Shown here: one piece after another, positions 30,736 through 42,689 of the stretch
Position numbering within the stretch: position 1 is the first letter of the stretch
Layout of the letters: each line of letters begins with the position of its first letter
Assembly (NCBI RefSeq): GCF_018143015.1
Contig: NC_054758.1
Span: forward strand, 124,001 to 188,000
Length of the DNA: 64,000 nt
Source: Lytechinus variegatus
Lineage: Eukaryota > Echinodermata > Echinoidea > Temnopleuroida > Toxopneustidae
Reading direction: 5' to 3'
Notes under the pieces: model-generated
Told to the model about the DNA's origin: nothing
Database searches by the model: none
What the model saw: the letters and a program-made list of their open reading frames with translations, nothing else
Translations under genes and position numbers: made by a program

Positions 30736-33700
30736 AATGTGTGGCGTCGCGCGAAAACCAGACTATTGGTGAGAGACAATAAATGCGCGAGGACGTCATT
30801 TAAATACGCGTGTCATCAAACTTTTGTCTGGCGCGCGTCGCGAGGAAAAACAAAACAAACAGACCGCGGGAAATAAAAAAAAATGTCAGGCGCATTTTTA
30901 TTTTTCAGAACTGTGGATATCGGCTCGATATATTTGGTGGCGCGGGTTCGGATTTAATTCCCCTGGCTGAAATCCATGAAGGTAAGTTAAATTATGTTGC
31001 AGATTGAGTTGTTTTGTTAAGTTCATTGATCATCATGATAATTGCGATGCGAGGAACATGGCAACTAATACGTGAATGTGAATTTTGTGTTGCGCGTTTA
31101 TGTGGATCGATCGAGAGAGAGCTTTTTAGGAACGACTTTAAACTTCAAATTACATGCGACTGCTGCAGCGATTCGCGGTATTTGTCCGGGCCTTTGACGG
31201 CCTTTTTAAGATCTAACTTATGTCTGCGTAAGCTATCAACTAGATCTAGATCTGCACCTACTTAGATAGGCCTTCGTTACATACTTGTAACCATTTAAGT
31301 TAAATCTATCACATGCAACCGTTTGCAAAAAATATTTTAAAAAATCAAAATTAGAGAAGGAGTAAAAAGCTATGATAATTTAAAGATATGGATTATTTCG
31401 GTGAAACAGTTCTATTATGTTTTTATGAATTTACTTGACAAACTGATGCAAATATGTCTCACTTTGTTATTTTGTATAATTCATTACATGAAATTATGTT
31501 TTTTCTATTCCCCCCCCCCCCCTCCAAGACTAAATATTAATGCAAAAGGATGACATACATGTATCATGACAAAATAAAATAAGTATGATTTCACGGTTTG
31601 ACATATTAAAGAAAAGTTAAAGTGGGAATGTGACATCATCAGCCCATCTAACGAATATTTATTAAGACGTGCATATAACTGTTTTTATAATGCATCAAAA
31701 ACCCATTTAGATCTAGTTGTTATCAGATTTTGATGAAATTTGCAGCATTCGCTTACATTTTGATGAGATAATTTTCAGCTCGGAGTACCCATTTGAATCG
31801 GTTAATTATGGACATTTTTCAAATCCCCTCTCCAAACAAATTCTTATTTGTCGGACTTCTGATTTTAAATTTGATTTTTTTCGGAGGAGGTGGGGTCCAT
31901 GTCTATTTCGTACAATAAATTATGGATTTTCATTTGGTATGAGGTTCACCAAAACTGTGCAAATGATATCGAAATTATAACTAGACAACTGATTGTCACA
32001 ATTTATAAGAAATTTATTCAAAAATAACAATATATTTTGGGGGCGGGGGGGGGGTATTTCTTATTTTTTACTACCATCCGGTCGAGCTACATTACATGAG
32101 GTTCGACAACTTTCTACACCAAATCATTCAATATTTAAAAAATAAAACGAAAGTGAATATTTTTGACAAAAATTATAGTTTTAATTTTTTGTTCAAGTTT
32201 TAATTTCTTAAGTAGTGTTTTTTTAAATAAACTTTAACACTGAAAATTTGTTAACTAATTGGCCTTGTTTTCTTTTGTTGTGTTAAACATGTTAAAGGCA
32301 CGGGATCTACAGAGCAACTGTATAAGTGCAGTGAGGAAAAGACATCTGAGTATGCATACAGCTGACAGCAGCCCTTTAAGAAGTACTTTAAGACTCTGAT
32401 ATGGGATTCACCAATACCACAGCTTCAGGTAGCTTTCCATGCTTTATCCACATTCTTTATGGAAATAGTGTACCAGCCTGTCAGTTGTAACCGAGCACGA
32501 ATTCAGTGAATTGCCGTTTTATAAGATTGTTTTAAAATTAATTTTACCACTATCAGTACGTGAAATCTAGAATCATGGAAAATATAAAAGATATAAAATG
32601 ATAAAAACCATAAAAAATGAAAATAATATAGAATATGGATAAAGGCTCATGCAGAGAAAGCTGTTTGCAAGTGATATATCAAAAGTATGTGTAAAAATCT
32701 CACCTGCACGTGCACCCACACTCACACACTTCACCTGACCCTTATACACTCTCCCCTTTTTTTATTGATATTTTAAATAATTTTCATGATTATGTGACAT
32801 CATTTTTTATATGAATTGTTTCTTACTAATGGTTTTCATGTAGCTTCCTTCCCCTGGCTGCTATTCTCTCAAGCATATTGCATATGATAGCTGGCCACTG
32901 CATTTTGTTTTATTTGTTATTGCTTACATGTCTATTTGTTATGTAAATTATCCCTCTATTATGTAATCGTCACAATTTGTCATTCTTTTATTTATTTTTG
33001 TACTTTATATACATTATGATTATTGTTATTATATCGAATTACCAATAAATGCAAAACTAAACATTTAAATATCATAAATTTTGGAGGGATTTTTTTTACC
33101 CAACAATAGTTTAATCTTATTATTTTTGGTAGAAAAATATGACATCACGGAGTACTTCCACCTTTATTAGAATTACAAGTAACATTTACACAAAGTCAAA
33201 GAGTGAAAAGTTAATGTATGTTAAATAGCATGTTGTTGATAAATGTCCATGAATCTGAGAAATGAGAGTGTAATGTGACTGTTTTATAACACATTAATAT
33301 CGGTGAACTTTTCAATTGCATTCATCAAACATGCAGATTCGAGTCATCGGAACAAGGCATTTTTAAGACTGGAACATGAAGAAAGCGAACAATGCAGAGG
33401 AAGAAAATTATCCCTTTTGGTGAACCCTGCTGAAATACTCTCTCAGATACTCCCAGATAGGCTATCAACTGGATTTTCCAAATAGAGGGAATATGATATA
33501 TGGAAAGATCTTATATGAGGACAAGACGCCTCGGCCTCCCCGGTAGGGGAGGAATGGAACAATAAATACATGTTTTTCTTTGAATGAACAAACTCTATGA
33601 ATTTTTTCGATAAAAATACCTTAAACTTAATTACGTTTGCTGACCCATTAGAAGGATGTCATTGTAGAAAATTGAAATGTGGTAAGTTTGCTGCTGTATT

Positions 33701-34460
33701 AAGAAGTGTATGATAATGTTAAAGGCACACACTAAGGAGAGATTATCGTGTTTTATATCCTTTTTAGTGCAAATTTGGACAGTGGAGAGCGATGCACTTC
33801 CCTGAGTTTTGCTCATACTACTGCATAGAAGAGAGTAAATGTATGTAGTCTCTTCAATATCAAGAATTAAACTCTGATATTATTTTTTCATTTAAGCATA
33901 AGATGTTTACAACGCATATCATTACGCTCGTGTACAGAGTGTAGCAGAGAAAAGAAGATTATGTATTTGTGATTATTTGTTAGTTATAATACCTGTCGTT
34001 TTAATATGTGGAGCCAAGTTTTTAGGCACATTTTTTTTTTCTTCTTTTTAAACGAAGTGACAAAAACATAATCCTTCAGTGATCCAGATAATTTGGCACT
34101 AATTTGTGAAATATATTTCCATGACTACCCCATCCCTAAAAAGAAACCAAATGTGGCCCATTTCATGAAATGTTGATATCCCTTGCTCGAATGAAAACTA
34201 CTATGAAAACAGTGAAACTTCTGCTTCCTGATTCGCTTGTTCAATGAAAGTTGATACTTCATCAAGAATTGCTGTCAAATTAAATCTTTATGAAATGTAG
34301 CTCGCATCAGCTTTTCACTGTTGTTTATTGCCACCGAAAAACTTGGTTTTGCACAATTGAATTTTGTTTGTGTTTATTTTCCAAAGCTTACGCATGATAT
34401 TTTTTAGATTTTACTTTGCGAGAAAGTGAAGTATGGGCAAACAGCAAGGTGGTGTCTTTT
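30736..34460. other. Long stretch without a supported gene
   Basis: It starts with a CG-richer 250 bp (30740-30990) ending in a good splice donor (catgaag|gtaagt at about 30980), possibly a 5' untranslated exon or part of an old LTR; neither could be shown. 31615-31800 is a partial copy of the gtgggctgatgatgtcat repeat. C or G runs occur at 31510 and 32041. The ORFs at 31014, 31717 and 33303 lack recognisable motifs. Confidence 0.4.
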
Positions 34461-34465
34461 TTTAG

Positions 34466-34735
34466 GGGGGGGGTATGGACAGGGACAAATCTAGGATGGA
34501 GGTGGGCAGGGGCATTGGCCCCTGTTTTTTTCCCCAGAACGCATGTATAAACATGTACCATTTGATTGTGATTTTTTTTTGCATGGACAGCCCCCTCCCA
34601 TTTTCGAAAAATTTTCTGCGGCGCCTGTGGGGGTGGGCACCCCCCCCCAAAAAAAAATGGTAAGCTGCCCCCCTCCCCAAAAAGATAAATAATACAATCC
34701 CATCTGCCCCTGGTCGTTGAATCTGGTGATCTCCT
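34466..34735. repeat. G/C-run-rich decayed MITE-like repeat
   Basis: It has cagggacaaatctaggatgg, gggcaggggcattggcccct and inverse words near 34660-34715 (cccctccccaaaaag, ctgcccctgg). The composition is like hAT-derived MITEs in other animals, but the ends are unclear. ORFs here are on both strands and low complexity. Confidence 0.4.
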
Positions 34736-34802
34736 CCCATGTTAAAACTACGCGCTATGACGAACTATATATAGTATGACAAATAGTATCCATAAGGGTT
34801 TT

Positions 34803-36990
34803 TTTGTATTTGATTTTGATTTGATTTATTGTTTTCTTCTGCATCCATAACATTTGTATAATACATTTTTCATAACATAATAAACATAATATGTTAGCAT
34901 TTTTGGCATAAATTGTAAATAAAGATTACTAAATTTAATTCCAGACAAAAATGATTAACTATATGATGTTCACAATTTGCAGGAGAAGGATTGTCATCAT
35001 AAGCAGATTGCTTGAAAAAAATGACAATCCCAAACTTATACTAATTGAATTAATACATTTTTAACATTGATAAAGCAGAATGGGCATATTCTTTCAAATA
35101 GCTGAGGGTGATGGTGATATGATGATGATGTTGATGATGATGATGATGAAGGCCATGGAGATGATGATGGTCAAGATGAAGATATTGGTAATGACTAAAA
35201 CGAAGGAGGAATAAATTCACGATAAAAAGGATACGACACAGAAATTTTACTTCAAGTATTCTGATAATAACATAGATTTAACGTTTGCCTTAAATGAGTG
35301 AAGAGACGAACATTGTTTAACAGGCTCTGGTAGAGAGTTCCATAAATCTGGACCATGGTGTCTTATGGATCTCTGCGCAATAAGCAATTTGGGGTTAATT
35401 AAATGGAAATTTGAAGAGTTACGGGTAGGGTATGAATGAATAGATGTATTCAGAGTATAAAAATTGTGGAATGAAGGTGGGAGCATGTTATTTACGTACT
35501 TAAACATAAGTAGTAAGCTTTGAAGAGTATTTATGTCAAATACTGTTAGAGTCTTTAGTTTATGGAATAATGGATTTGTGTGTGATAAATATTGGGAATC
35601 AGTACAGATTCGAATTGCTTTTTTCTGTAATAAGTATATTGTATTAATTTTAGTTTTTGCACATGTTGCCCAAACTATGTTGCAATACGATATATAAGGC
35701 AATATTAATGAATTGTATAGTATGACAAGAGTTGTATGTGGAATTATATTCTTCATTTTGTAAAGTATACCAACGTTTCTAGAAATACTAGTAGTTATAC
35801 AACGTACATGTTCATTCCAATTTAAATTTTCATCTATTGTGACACCTAAAAACTTTGTTTCTCTTTTCCTTTTGAGAGGAATATTGTCTATGTTTATATT
35901 ATAAGGAAATTCGTTACCATGTAAGTGTGTATGCTTGAAATATATAAAGTTTGTTTTGTCTATATTGAGTGAAAGCTTATTACACTTAAACCACAAAGAT
36001 AGTTTTGGTAACTCACGGTTAATTATATCTACTAAAGTTTCTAAGCTATTATGTGAACAAAAAATGTTGGTGTCATCTGCAAATAATACATATGATAATA
36101 AAGGTGTTACAGAAGTCAAATCATTAATATATATTAAAAAGAGCAAGGGGCCTAGGATTGATCCTTGTGGAACTCCGCATTGTATTAACTGAAAATCAGA
36201 AGAAATATTATTGTGAATTACATATTGTTTTCTATTGGACAAATAACTCTTAAACCAAGATAGTGTAATTCCGCGAATTCCATAATTTTCAAGTTTTTTA
36301 AGTAATATCTGGTGGTCAAGAGTGTCAAAGGCTTTGCTTAAGTCCATGAATACACCTATTATATGTTCTTTATTTGCCATTGCATTTGTAATTTTATCAT
36401 ATATTTGTATTAACGCCTGATCAGTCGAATGTCCTTTCCTGAATCCATATTGGTTAGAATTTAGAAAATGAAAAGTATCTAGAAACTTATAAAGTCTATT
36501 GTAGATAATCTTCTCTAATATTTTGGAAATGCTGGGAAGAATAGAAATAGGCCTGTAATTTGTTATTTCATGCGGATTGTCTTTTTTTAAAACAGGATTT
36601 ACCTTTGCAATTTTTAGGAAATCAGGACATATTCCAGTGCTAATTGAGAGATTGAAAATATGACACAAAGGAGAGGCAATATAGTGTATGATCTGCTTAA
36701 GAAGGGAAGTACTAATTCTATCAATTCCCTGTGATTTGCTTGATTTTAGATTTTTTGTTATTTCAATTAATTCCTGAACATTTGTTGGGTTAAAGAATAA
36801 AGAAGAGTTAATGGGTGTAGGAAGAAATTTTCCAAAATTTTCATCAGTTCTGTCAAGTTTGTTTGCCAAGGAGGGTCCTAAGTTAACAAAAAAAGAATTA
36901 AAGGTATCAGCTACATCTTCTGAATTTATTGCAAGATTATGAGCTGTGAAATTATCTTTGCATGTAATGTGAGTGTGTGGGTGTGGGTTC
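34803..36990 (-). mobile_element. 5'-truncated L2/CR1-like LINE (LINE-B)
   Basis: RT only. The 3' UTR is ~440 bp with a gatgatgat microsatellite at 35117-35150. The tail tttgattttgatttgattta (plus strand, near 34810) is a TCAAA-type repeat. The endonuclease and any ORF1 are missing because homology starts abruptly near 36990, a typical incomplete reverse-transcription product. Confidence 0.85.
35247..36869 (-). CDS. LINE-B reverse transcriptase, 5'-truncated but open
   Basis: 540 codons without a stop. The listed start is an internal TTG; the frame is open upstream to about 36990 (ADTFNSFF..LGPSLANK), so there is no native N-terminus. RT motifs: SQGIDRIS near 47-54, NYRPISILP 104-112, QYGFRKGHST 140-149, motif A VFMDLSKAFD 173-182 (Asp176), motif B PQGSILGP 234-241, FADD 263-266, then thumb and C-terminal region ending near LLSEYLK. 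It belongs to the same group as the LINE at 0.3-3.8 kb but differs throughout, so it is another subfamily. The lack of any frame damage suggests a young insertion. It would have RT fold but no endonuclease, hence not autonomous. Confidence 0.85.
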   Translation of the reverse strand: MANKLDRTDENFGKFLPTPINSSLFFNPTNVQELIEITKNLKSSKSQGIDRISTSLLKQIIHYIASPLCHIFNLSISTGICPDFLKIAKVNPVLKKDNPHEITNYRPISILPSISKILEKIIYNRLYKFLDTFHFLNSNQYGFRKGHSTDQALIQIYDKITNAMANKEHIIGVFMDLSKAFDTLDHQILLKKLENYGIRGITLSWFKSYLSNRKQYVIHNNISSDFQLIQCGVPQGSILGPLLFLIYINDLTSVTPLLSYVLFADDTNIFCSHNSLETLVDIINRELPKLSLWFKCNKLSLNIDKTNFIYFKHTHLHGNEFPYNINIDNIPLKRKRETKFLGVTIDENLNWNEHVRCITTSISRNVGILYKMKNIIPHTTLVILYNSLILPYISYCNIVWATCAKTKINTIYLLQKKAIRICTDSQYLSHTNPLFHKLKTLTVFDINTLQSLLLMFKYVNNMLPPSFHNFYTLNTSIHSYPTRNSSNFHLINPKLLIAQRSIRHHGPDLWNSLPEPVKQCSSLHSFKANVKSMLLSEYLK

Positions 36991-37374
36991 TAGTGTGGTT
37001 GTGGTTGAATATGAAGAATTATTTGTTTTATTGTATTCGCCTAGCTGTGTATGTATGAAATTATGTCTGCACTACAAAAAATCACCTCGCCTATGCCAGG
37101 TATGTTGGGCGTAACAAAAGAACCAACATTTCCCTATATCATGAAAAGATGAATAACAAGCCCGACTACCATTTATACCCATATAGTCAGGCAGGGGGGG
37201 GTACCCCTGATTCAATTGGCCATATCTCTGATTTAAACATGAATTAGACTCTAATATTTTGTATACACATTGTACATGTGCCCAGGTACCAGAAAACATA
37301 AAAAACCCAAAATCCAAAATTTCACCTATAATACCCATTTTCCCAGGATGGCTCACAAATATAAAGATGTAAAA

Positions 37375-37572
37375 TGTGGATATAGGGGTAATCAAGTATC
37401 ACTGACAAGTTTTAGATCACATGATCAAGGTCAAATGTCAATGAACGTAGTATTGTATCATATGAATGGTGTTTTTTGTGAATAATTATTTTTATAGTAG
37501 TTTTCAAAGTCAGCACTGCTGCTATATTGAATAGCGTGATGCAGGTGAGACAGCCAGAGGCATTCCACTTGT
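37375..37572 (+). repeat. gtctcacctgc family, right end of a copy
   Basis: It contains ggggtaatcaagtatcactg, atcacatgatcaaggtcaaa and ends gatgcaggtgagacagccag, which is the inverse of the start at 51465. A short region of mixed ORFs around it (37072-37395) has no domain. Confidence 0.7.
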
Positions 37573-38028
37573 TTTTTTTTGGGGGGGGGGTGGAGGGGGG
37601 AGCACACCGAGCCCCCAACCGTCAGTATGTCACTGTCCAAAGGTACCATAACCTTTGTAGCACAATGAAAGGATTTGAAAAAAAGAAACACTCTCTCCCA
37701 TACTTCGGTAAAAAAATTGTTCTTACCTAAAGAAGGAAATGAATTTTGACCATATAATTCGAAAATTATGGCAAAGATAATGAAAATGTTGAGAGGAAAT
37801 CTGCTGATTAGCAAGAAGTCCGACCATCATATTTATCATTTCATGCCATTTTGGCGCAAGCCTCCTTTTTAGCTCGAGACAAAAACATTCCACTCAAGCA
37901 TGAACGAAACTAAATCATTTTAATGACAATTGAAGTATAAGACTTCAGAATTGACACCAAACCTATTGACACCAAAATATAGACATAATTTGACTTTTCA
38001 AATCTGTCCCGTTTTTTTTTATACGCAC
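37573..38028. other. Stretch without a recognisable gene
   Basis: A T run followed by a G run at about 37571-37590; otherwise nothing. Confidence 0.4.
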
Positions 38029-38032
38029 TGTA

Positions 38033-39094
38033 CAGTCAGTCGGCAAGCCCATGTGTTAATGAGCAAATTACCAAGATTTATCCAAGTCCTCTCATGGCTG
38101 AATTCATGTCCCTGCAAAATATCGTGAATTGTGAGATTTTTTTCTCAAATATTTTACCACTTTCTCTTGAGTAATATTATTTTTGTACAATGGGCAAGAG
38201 TAAATAATACTCTTTTATATTGGTCATTTCTTTTGAATGAAATATGTTGATAAATAAGTGAATTTTTACCTGAAAAGATGCATTAAACAAAATTTTCTTC
38301 CTCTGTTTTCACTTGCAAATTGTGCAACATTTTGCATTTTAGGCACCAACATTATTCATATCATCAGAAAGCTCAAACTCTATACTTTCTTACAGTGTCA
38401 CTCTTGATATGTGGCATCTTTTAGATGGGTCAGCAGCCAGATTTTTCCATCAAGATGCAAAAAGAGATTTCTAAAAATTTCCAAGTAACATAAAATCCAG
38501 AGTTCTGATTGGCTGAATAATGTTTTCAGAACAACAGTCGCGGCTAATTTGAAGAGATTACCACATGGTGAGTGTGACCTTGCAGAGGATCAGTGTGGGG
38601 AACATTGGAAATTGCATGGGTGTGTGGTTTCTATGACCAATCAGAGCGCAGGATTCTTGTTTTTGAGCTGCTAAATTTTCTTGACCTATGAAAAGGTGGC
38701 TGCTGACCCATCTAAAATACATCTTATAAAAATCATATGATATTAAAGCTTAGATCTTCAGCTTTATCATGATCCTAAAAATCATTTGTGCTTAAACAGA
38801 AATTAAGTGTGAAAACAACATTTGTTGCATGAAAAAATTATTTTGTTTCATGTTTTATATCAAAAGTTGTCCCTATATTGCAACATCCTTTTAAAAATCC
38901 AAACACATGACCTGAAAGAATAATTCTTCTTTACAAAGATACCAAAAAATTTGGTCAATATTTAGAGCAGCAATGGCCGAATAAAAAGAGGTGTTTTGGT
39001 TCGCACCAAGCTCATTAACTATGCAAAAACCCTCTAGTCATGAATATCACTTGGATAAAAGAAGCTACTTTTTTTAGGCCTTGCCGACTGACTG
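38033..39094 (+). mobile_element. 1.06-kb TIR element (CAGTCAGTCGGCAAGCCC family), copy A
   Basis: 18-bp inverted ends with one mismatch (cagtcagtcggcaagccc / ggccttgccgactgactg), and TGTA directly repeated on both sides (38029-38032; 39095-39098). It is non-coding. Copy B at 48797-49888 is similar over its full length and has its own 4-bp duplication (aaga). A 4-bp target duplication fits only a few cut-and-paste superfamilies; the family is not identified. Confidence 0.85.
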
Positions 39095-39098
39095 TGTA

Positions 39099-39240
39099 GG
39101 GGTAATCAAGCATCACTGACCAATCTTAGGTTGCATGATTAAGGTCAAATGTCATTGTCAATGAACATAGTATTGTATCATTTTATGAATTGTTTTTTGT
39201 GAATGATTATGGTATAGTCGGTTTCAAAGTGATATAAAAA
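39099..39240 (+). repeat. gtctcacctgc family fragment
   Basis: ggggtaatcaagcatcactg and gattaaggtcaaatgtcatt resemble 37383-37440. It directly abuts copy A of the TIR element, so copy A may have inserted into such a repeat. Confidence 0.5.
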
Positions 39241-40795
39241 ACAAAGGGATAGGGTTACGTTCTCATTTGTATGAAGTTGAACATATATCCAAAACCATCT
39301 AAAGTCATCCTGTTACTACATTATTGTCTAAAGGTTATTGTTGATATTACGTAAAAAGTTTCCCAAAACCATTTGAGTTCGTAACAGAGCTGATATCAGA
39401 TATCTTTCTGAATGCATTTCAAATAAAGAGGAAACAACGTCTTTTAATCCACTGCATTCCAATGTGATTTTGTATTGAAAATGAACATATGAAAGATATT
39501 GTCTAGTGATGTTGAGCAAAGTGCTCAAAGAATGTGTGAGGGCAACTGGTTAGTTTTTATAGTATTTTCCTAATAGACCTTCTGGTATTGACTTGTTTTG
39601 AGGTTTTCCCAACCTGAAATATTTATCAAATCACAGAGTATATATACATTTGCAGCAATGCTTGGTAGTACGCACCTGTTGGACAAAGTTCAGTAGTAGC
39701 TGTGATAAAAGACTGAGATAGATGAATAGAGAGGGGAAATGGGAGAGGAGTGAGAAAGAATTAAAGGGTTTGATGAAGTACAAGGAAATTGATTTTGAAC
39801 AAAATTATGTACATTGTGAAGAAAAATTTCATATGTTGAAAAAGAAAGTCTATCCAAGCAGAAAAACCAGATGAATAAAACAATAAAACATTTGAGGAAA
39901 ATTGCACAACTAAAAGAAAGTTATGAAATTTTAATCATGAAGAACTAGAAAAATCACAAGACAAATTTCTGAATGAATGTACCACTAACCATTTATTTTG
40001 CATTCATACTGTAAAAATTAATCATTTGACCAATCACATAATTTATTCAGAACTTCAAGTTAACATTTTCATATTGTTATGTACATAGGCCTTAAAATAT
40101 CTATGAACTCAAAATATTGAGCTTGTCTATACTTATACCTTTAATCACTCAATTATAAATATTGAATCATTAATTAATATAAAGTCTGTAATAATGGAAA
40201 CATGACAAAAACATATCTATCATCGAGATATCCTGGTAAACGTTTTGAGGAAATCAAAATTTCGAAACAGTAAAATTTCATAGTATTGATATACTAGCAG
40301 ATAAAATAATGGTTAGTAGTGCACGTATGATGTCACAAAGTTTGTAATTGCCCAGTGATTTTCATTTCATTAAAATTTCATAACTTTTGTATTACTCCTC
40401 CGATTTCCCTCAAACTTTTTAGTTCAGTCAATCCGATTTTTCTTGTCCTGTAGAGGGGTTGAGACAGGGCCGCGGAAGCGGTGGGGGGATCACCCCCCCC
40501 CCCACACACACACACACACACACACATCTTATCTGCCCCATAATAATAATAATTTAAAATCTTATTTATATAGCCATGATAGCGCATATAACTGCAGAAG
40601 CAGTCCCTGTATATGTGCTTTATAAATAGCTAGATACTGCAAACGTATCAAGAAGGTATGCATATCAAAACCGTAAAAACAGAGAAAATTCAACTACAAA
40701 ATGAGCCTATTCAACAACAAAATGCAGGTCTTTTGAGTTGGTAAATCGCAAGAGAGCAATGCAGAGGCCACTGTTGCCCAGATATAGAAATAGTC
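39241..40795. other. Stretch without a recognisable gene; CA microsatellite
   Basis: A C run followed by (CA)n at about 40493-40526 and an AAT run at about 40541-40555. ORFs are short and motif-free. Confidence 0.5.
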
Positions 40796-42118
40796 TGGTA
40801 GGGAGATAGGGTTCCCATGCACCCGAATGATATATTTTTAAAACCTACATTTTTGTAATCCGTAAGATGTTTAGTGAATGAATTTTGATGTTCCCAAAAC
40901 GAAATATTGTCCCATGGGGTTCAAATTCAAGATGGCGTCCAAAATGGCCGCCATATTCATGGGATTTGGATTTTCGTACATAGATTCCGACACAAACATC
41001 CATTTGCCACAAAATTAGTGTCACATGAAAGATAGATAAATTTTCTACAAGTTGATACTATTCATGAGTGATGAAAATGTAATTTGGCTGAGATTTTAAT
41101 AAGAAAAATGCAATTTTGAGATTTTTTCCAAAAAATTGAAAATTTGTGAAATACATAATTTACCATAAATCTGAAGAAAATAGCGGAATCGCCTCGAAAT
41201 TTTCTAGAAAACTTTCTAATATACAAATATTAAGTGGACGAAATTCCAAATTGATATCATCTTTAGTCACAAACTTATAATGTCTCAAACTTGAAAATTC
41301 AATTTTCAGAAATTTTGCTTTTTACTGCATATCGGAGACTTGGATGTACTAATTGTATATTGTCACATTTTTAACCCAGAAAACGGAAGTAGGCCTTAAT
41401 AAGATGCGAAATTATCTATTATTTGTTAGTAGAATTTACTACAAACCCTTTTTCTTTGATTTAAGTCGGTTGATATAGTTTTTGAAAGAATTAAGACTTT
41501 TTGCCAAAATTTGTATGTTTTTGGTAAAAAAAATGCACATGCACTGTTATTGATCAGATTCATTACGAATACCAGTAATAAACACACAATCTCACATTCG
41601 ATATGAAAGAGGATGTATCAACGAGAATATTGGCAGGCTTTATGCCACCATAAGTATCTTCATTTGCTTCAGAAGGAAAATATGCTGAATATATAAAGAA
41701 ATATTGTGCTAAAGTGAGGCCAAAAAGCAACCTCAGTGTGGCAGTCACACCCATGAAAACGATTGCAAAGTGATGAATGGTATGTCATTCAAATAATACA
41801 ATAGCTTGGATCAGCCTCTCGCATCGATTGTGTTGGTATGACTAACACACCGTAATGTACAGTATGTAATGTGCATGGTAGTAGAAATGTATCTGATTAA
41901 GATGGATGTAAAGGCAAAAAAGGGTGTGTCTGTTGCATCATTAAGAAATTTATCTAATGAAGTCTCTTGGAAACTGTTATAGGATACATTAGCACTGCAG
42001 GTAATAGAGATGAAGTTCTGACACATCAATACACAACTCAAAAGAACATGTCAAAGCTACCCCACCTTATCTGTATTTTTAATCTATGGCCTGTATTCCA
42101 AAATCAGGTTTATTTTCC
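40796..42118 (-). repeat. Left arm of a 1.3-kb inverted repeat
   Basis: It runs from gttcccatgcacccgaatga (40811) through caagatggcgtccaaaatgg (40929) to atggcctgtattccaaaatc (42086). The right arm 45900-47205 is its reverse complement with moderate divergence and indels. A third, partial copy is at 8655-8955. Confidence 0.85.
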
Positions 42119-42650
42119 AACAAGTTCTAACTCTTTTCTAAATTTATGAAGAGCGAAAATTTGAAAATTTTGTTTATTGTATATCTCTTATGTTTACAAC
42201 TCTGTTCCTTTTGCTTTCATAATGAAGGAAAAAAACCCTCAATGATCATTCTCAGACAACTATGAACTATTTGGGGGTCAATATCAATTAAATTGGCTCT
42301 CCAACATGTCCAAAGTGAAAGTCATTTTGGGTAATTCTGTCGTCAATCCCAAAATGATCATAGTCGAAAACCATAACATAGTTTAGGTGACCGAAGATCT
42401 GACATGGTATCTGATGATTTAACAAAACAAAAGAAATCACGTTTAAAATCAAAACTTACGGTTGAAAGAACTAACCAATAAGCGAAATGGACACAGCACA
42501 TGATACTATCACAGATCATGATCATTATCAGTCAAAAGGCAGTCTATCCAACTTTACATAATTTGATACACACCAATGGGCCACACACAGTTGTAAATTC
42601 AGAAGGTACACTGTCCACATAATCGGTCAACTTAAGCTTTACCTAAGAGT
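42119..42650. other. Spacer between inverted arm and gypsy relic
   Basis: No coding similarity recognised; possibly gag-derived but too decayed to say. Confidence 0.35.
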
Positions 42651-42689
42651 TGACTCAAGTGCAAGTACTAACACAATCATAGTGCGTAC

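Noticed and set aside
30740..30990. Solo LTR with primer site
   Set aside because: CG-rich with a TATA-like word and a ggtggcgcggg stretch, but no TG..CA boundaries or flanking duplication could be shown.
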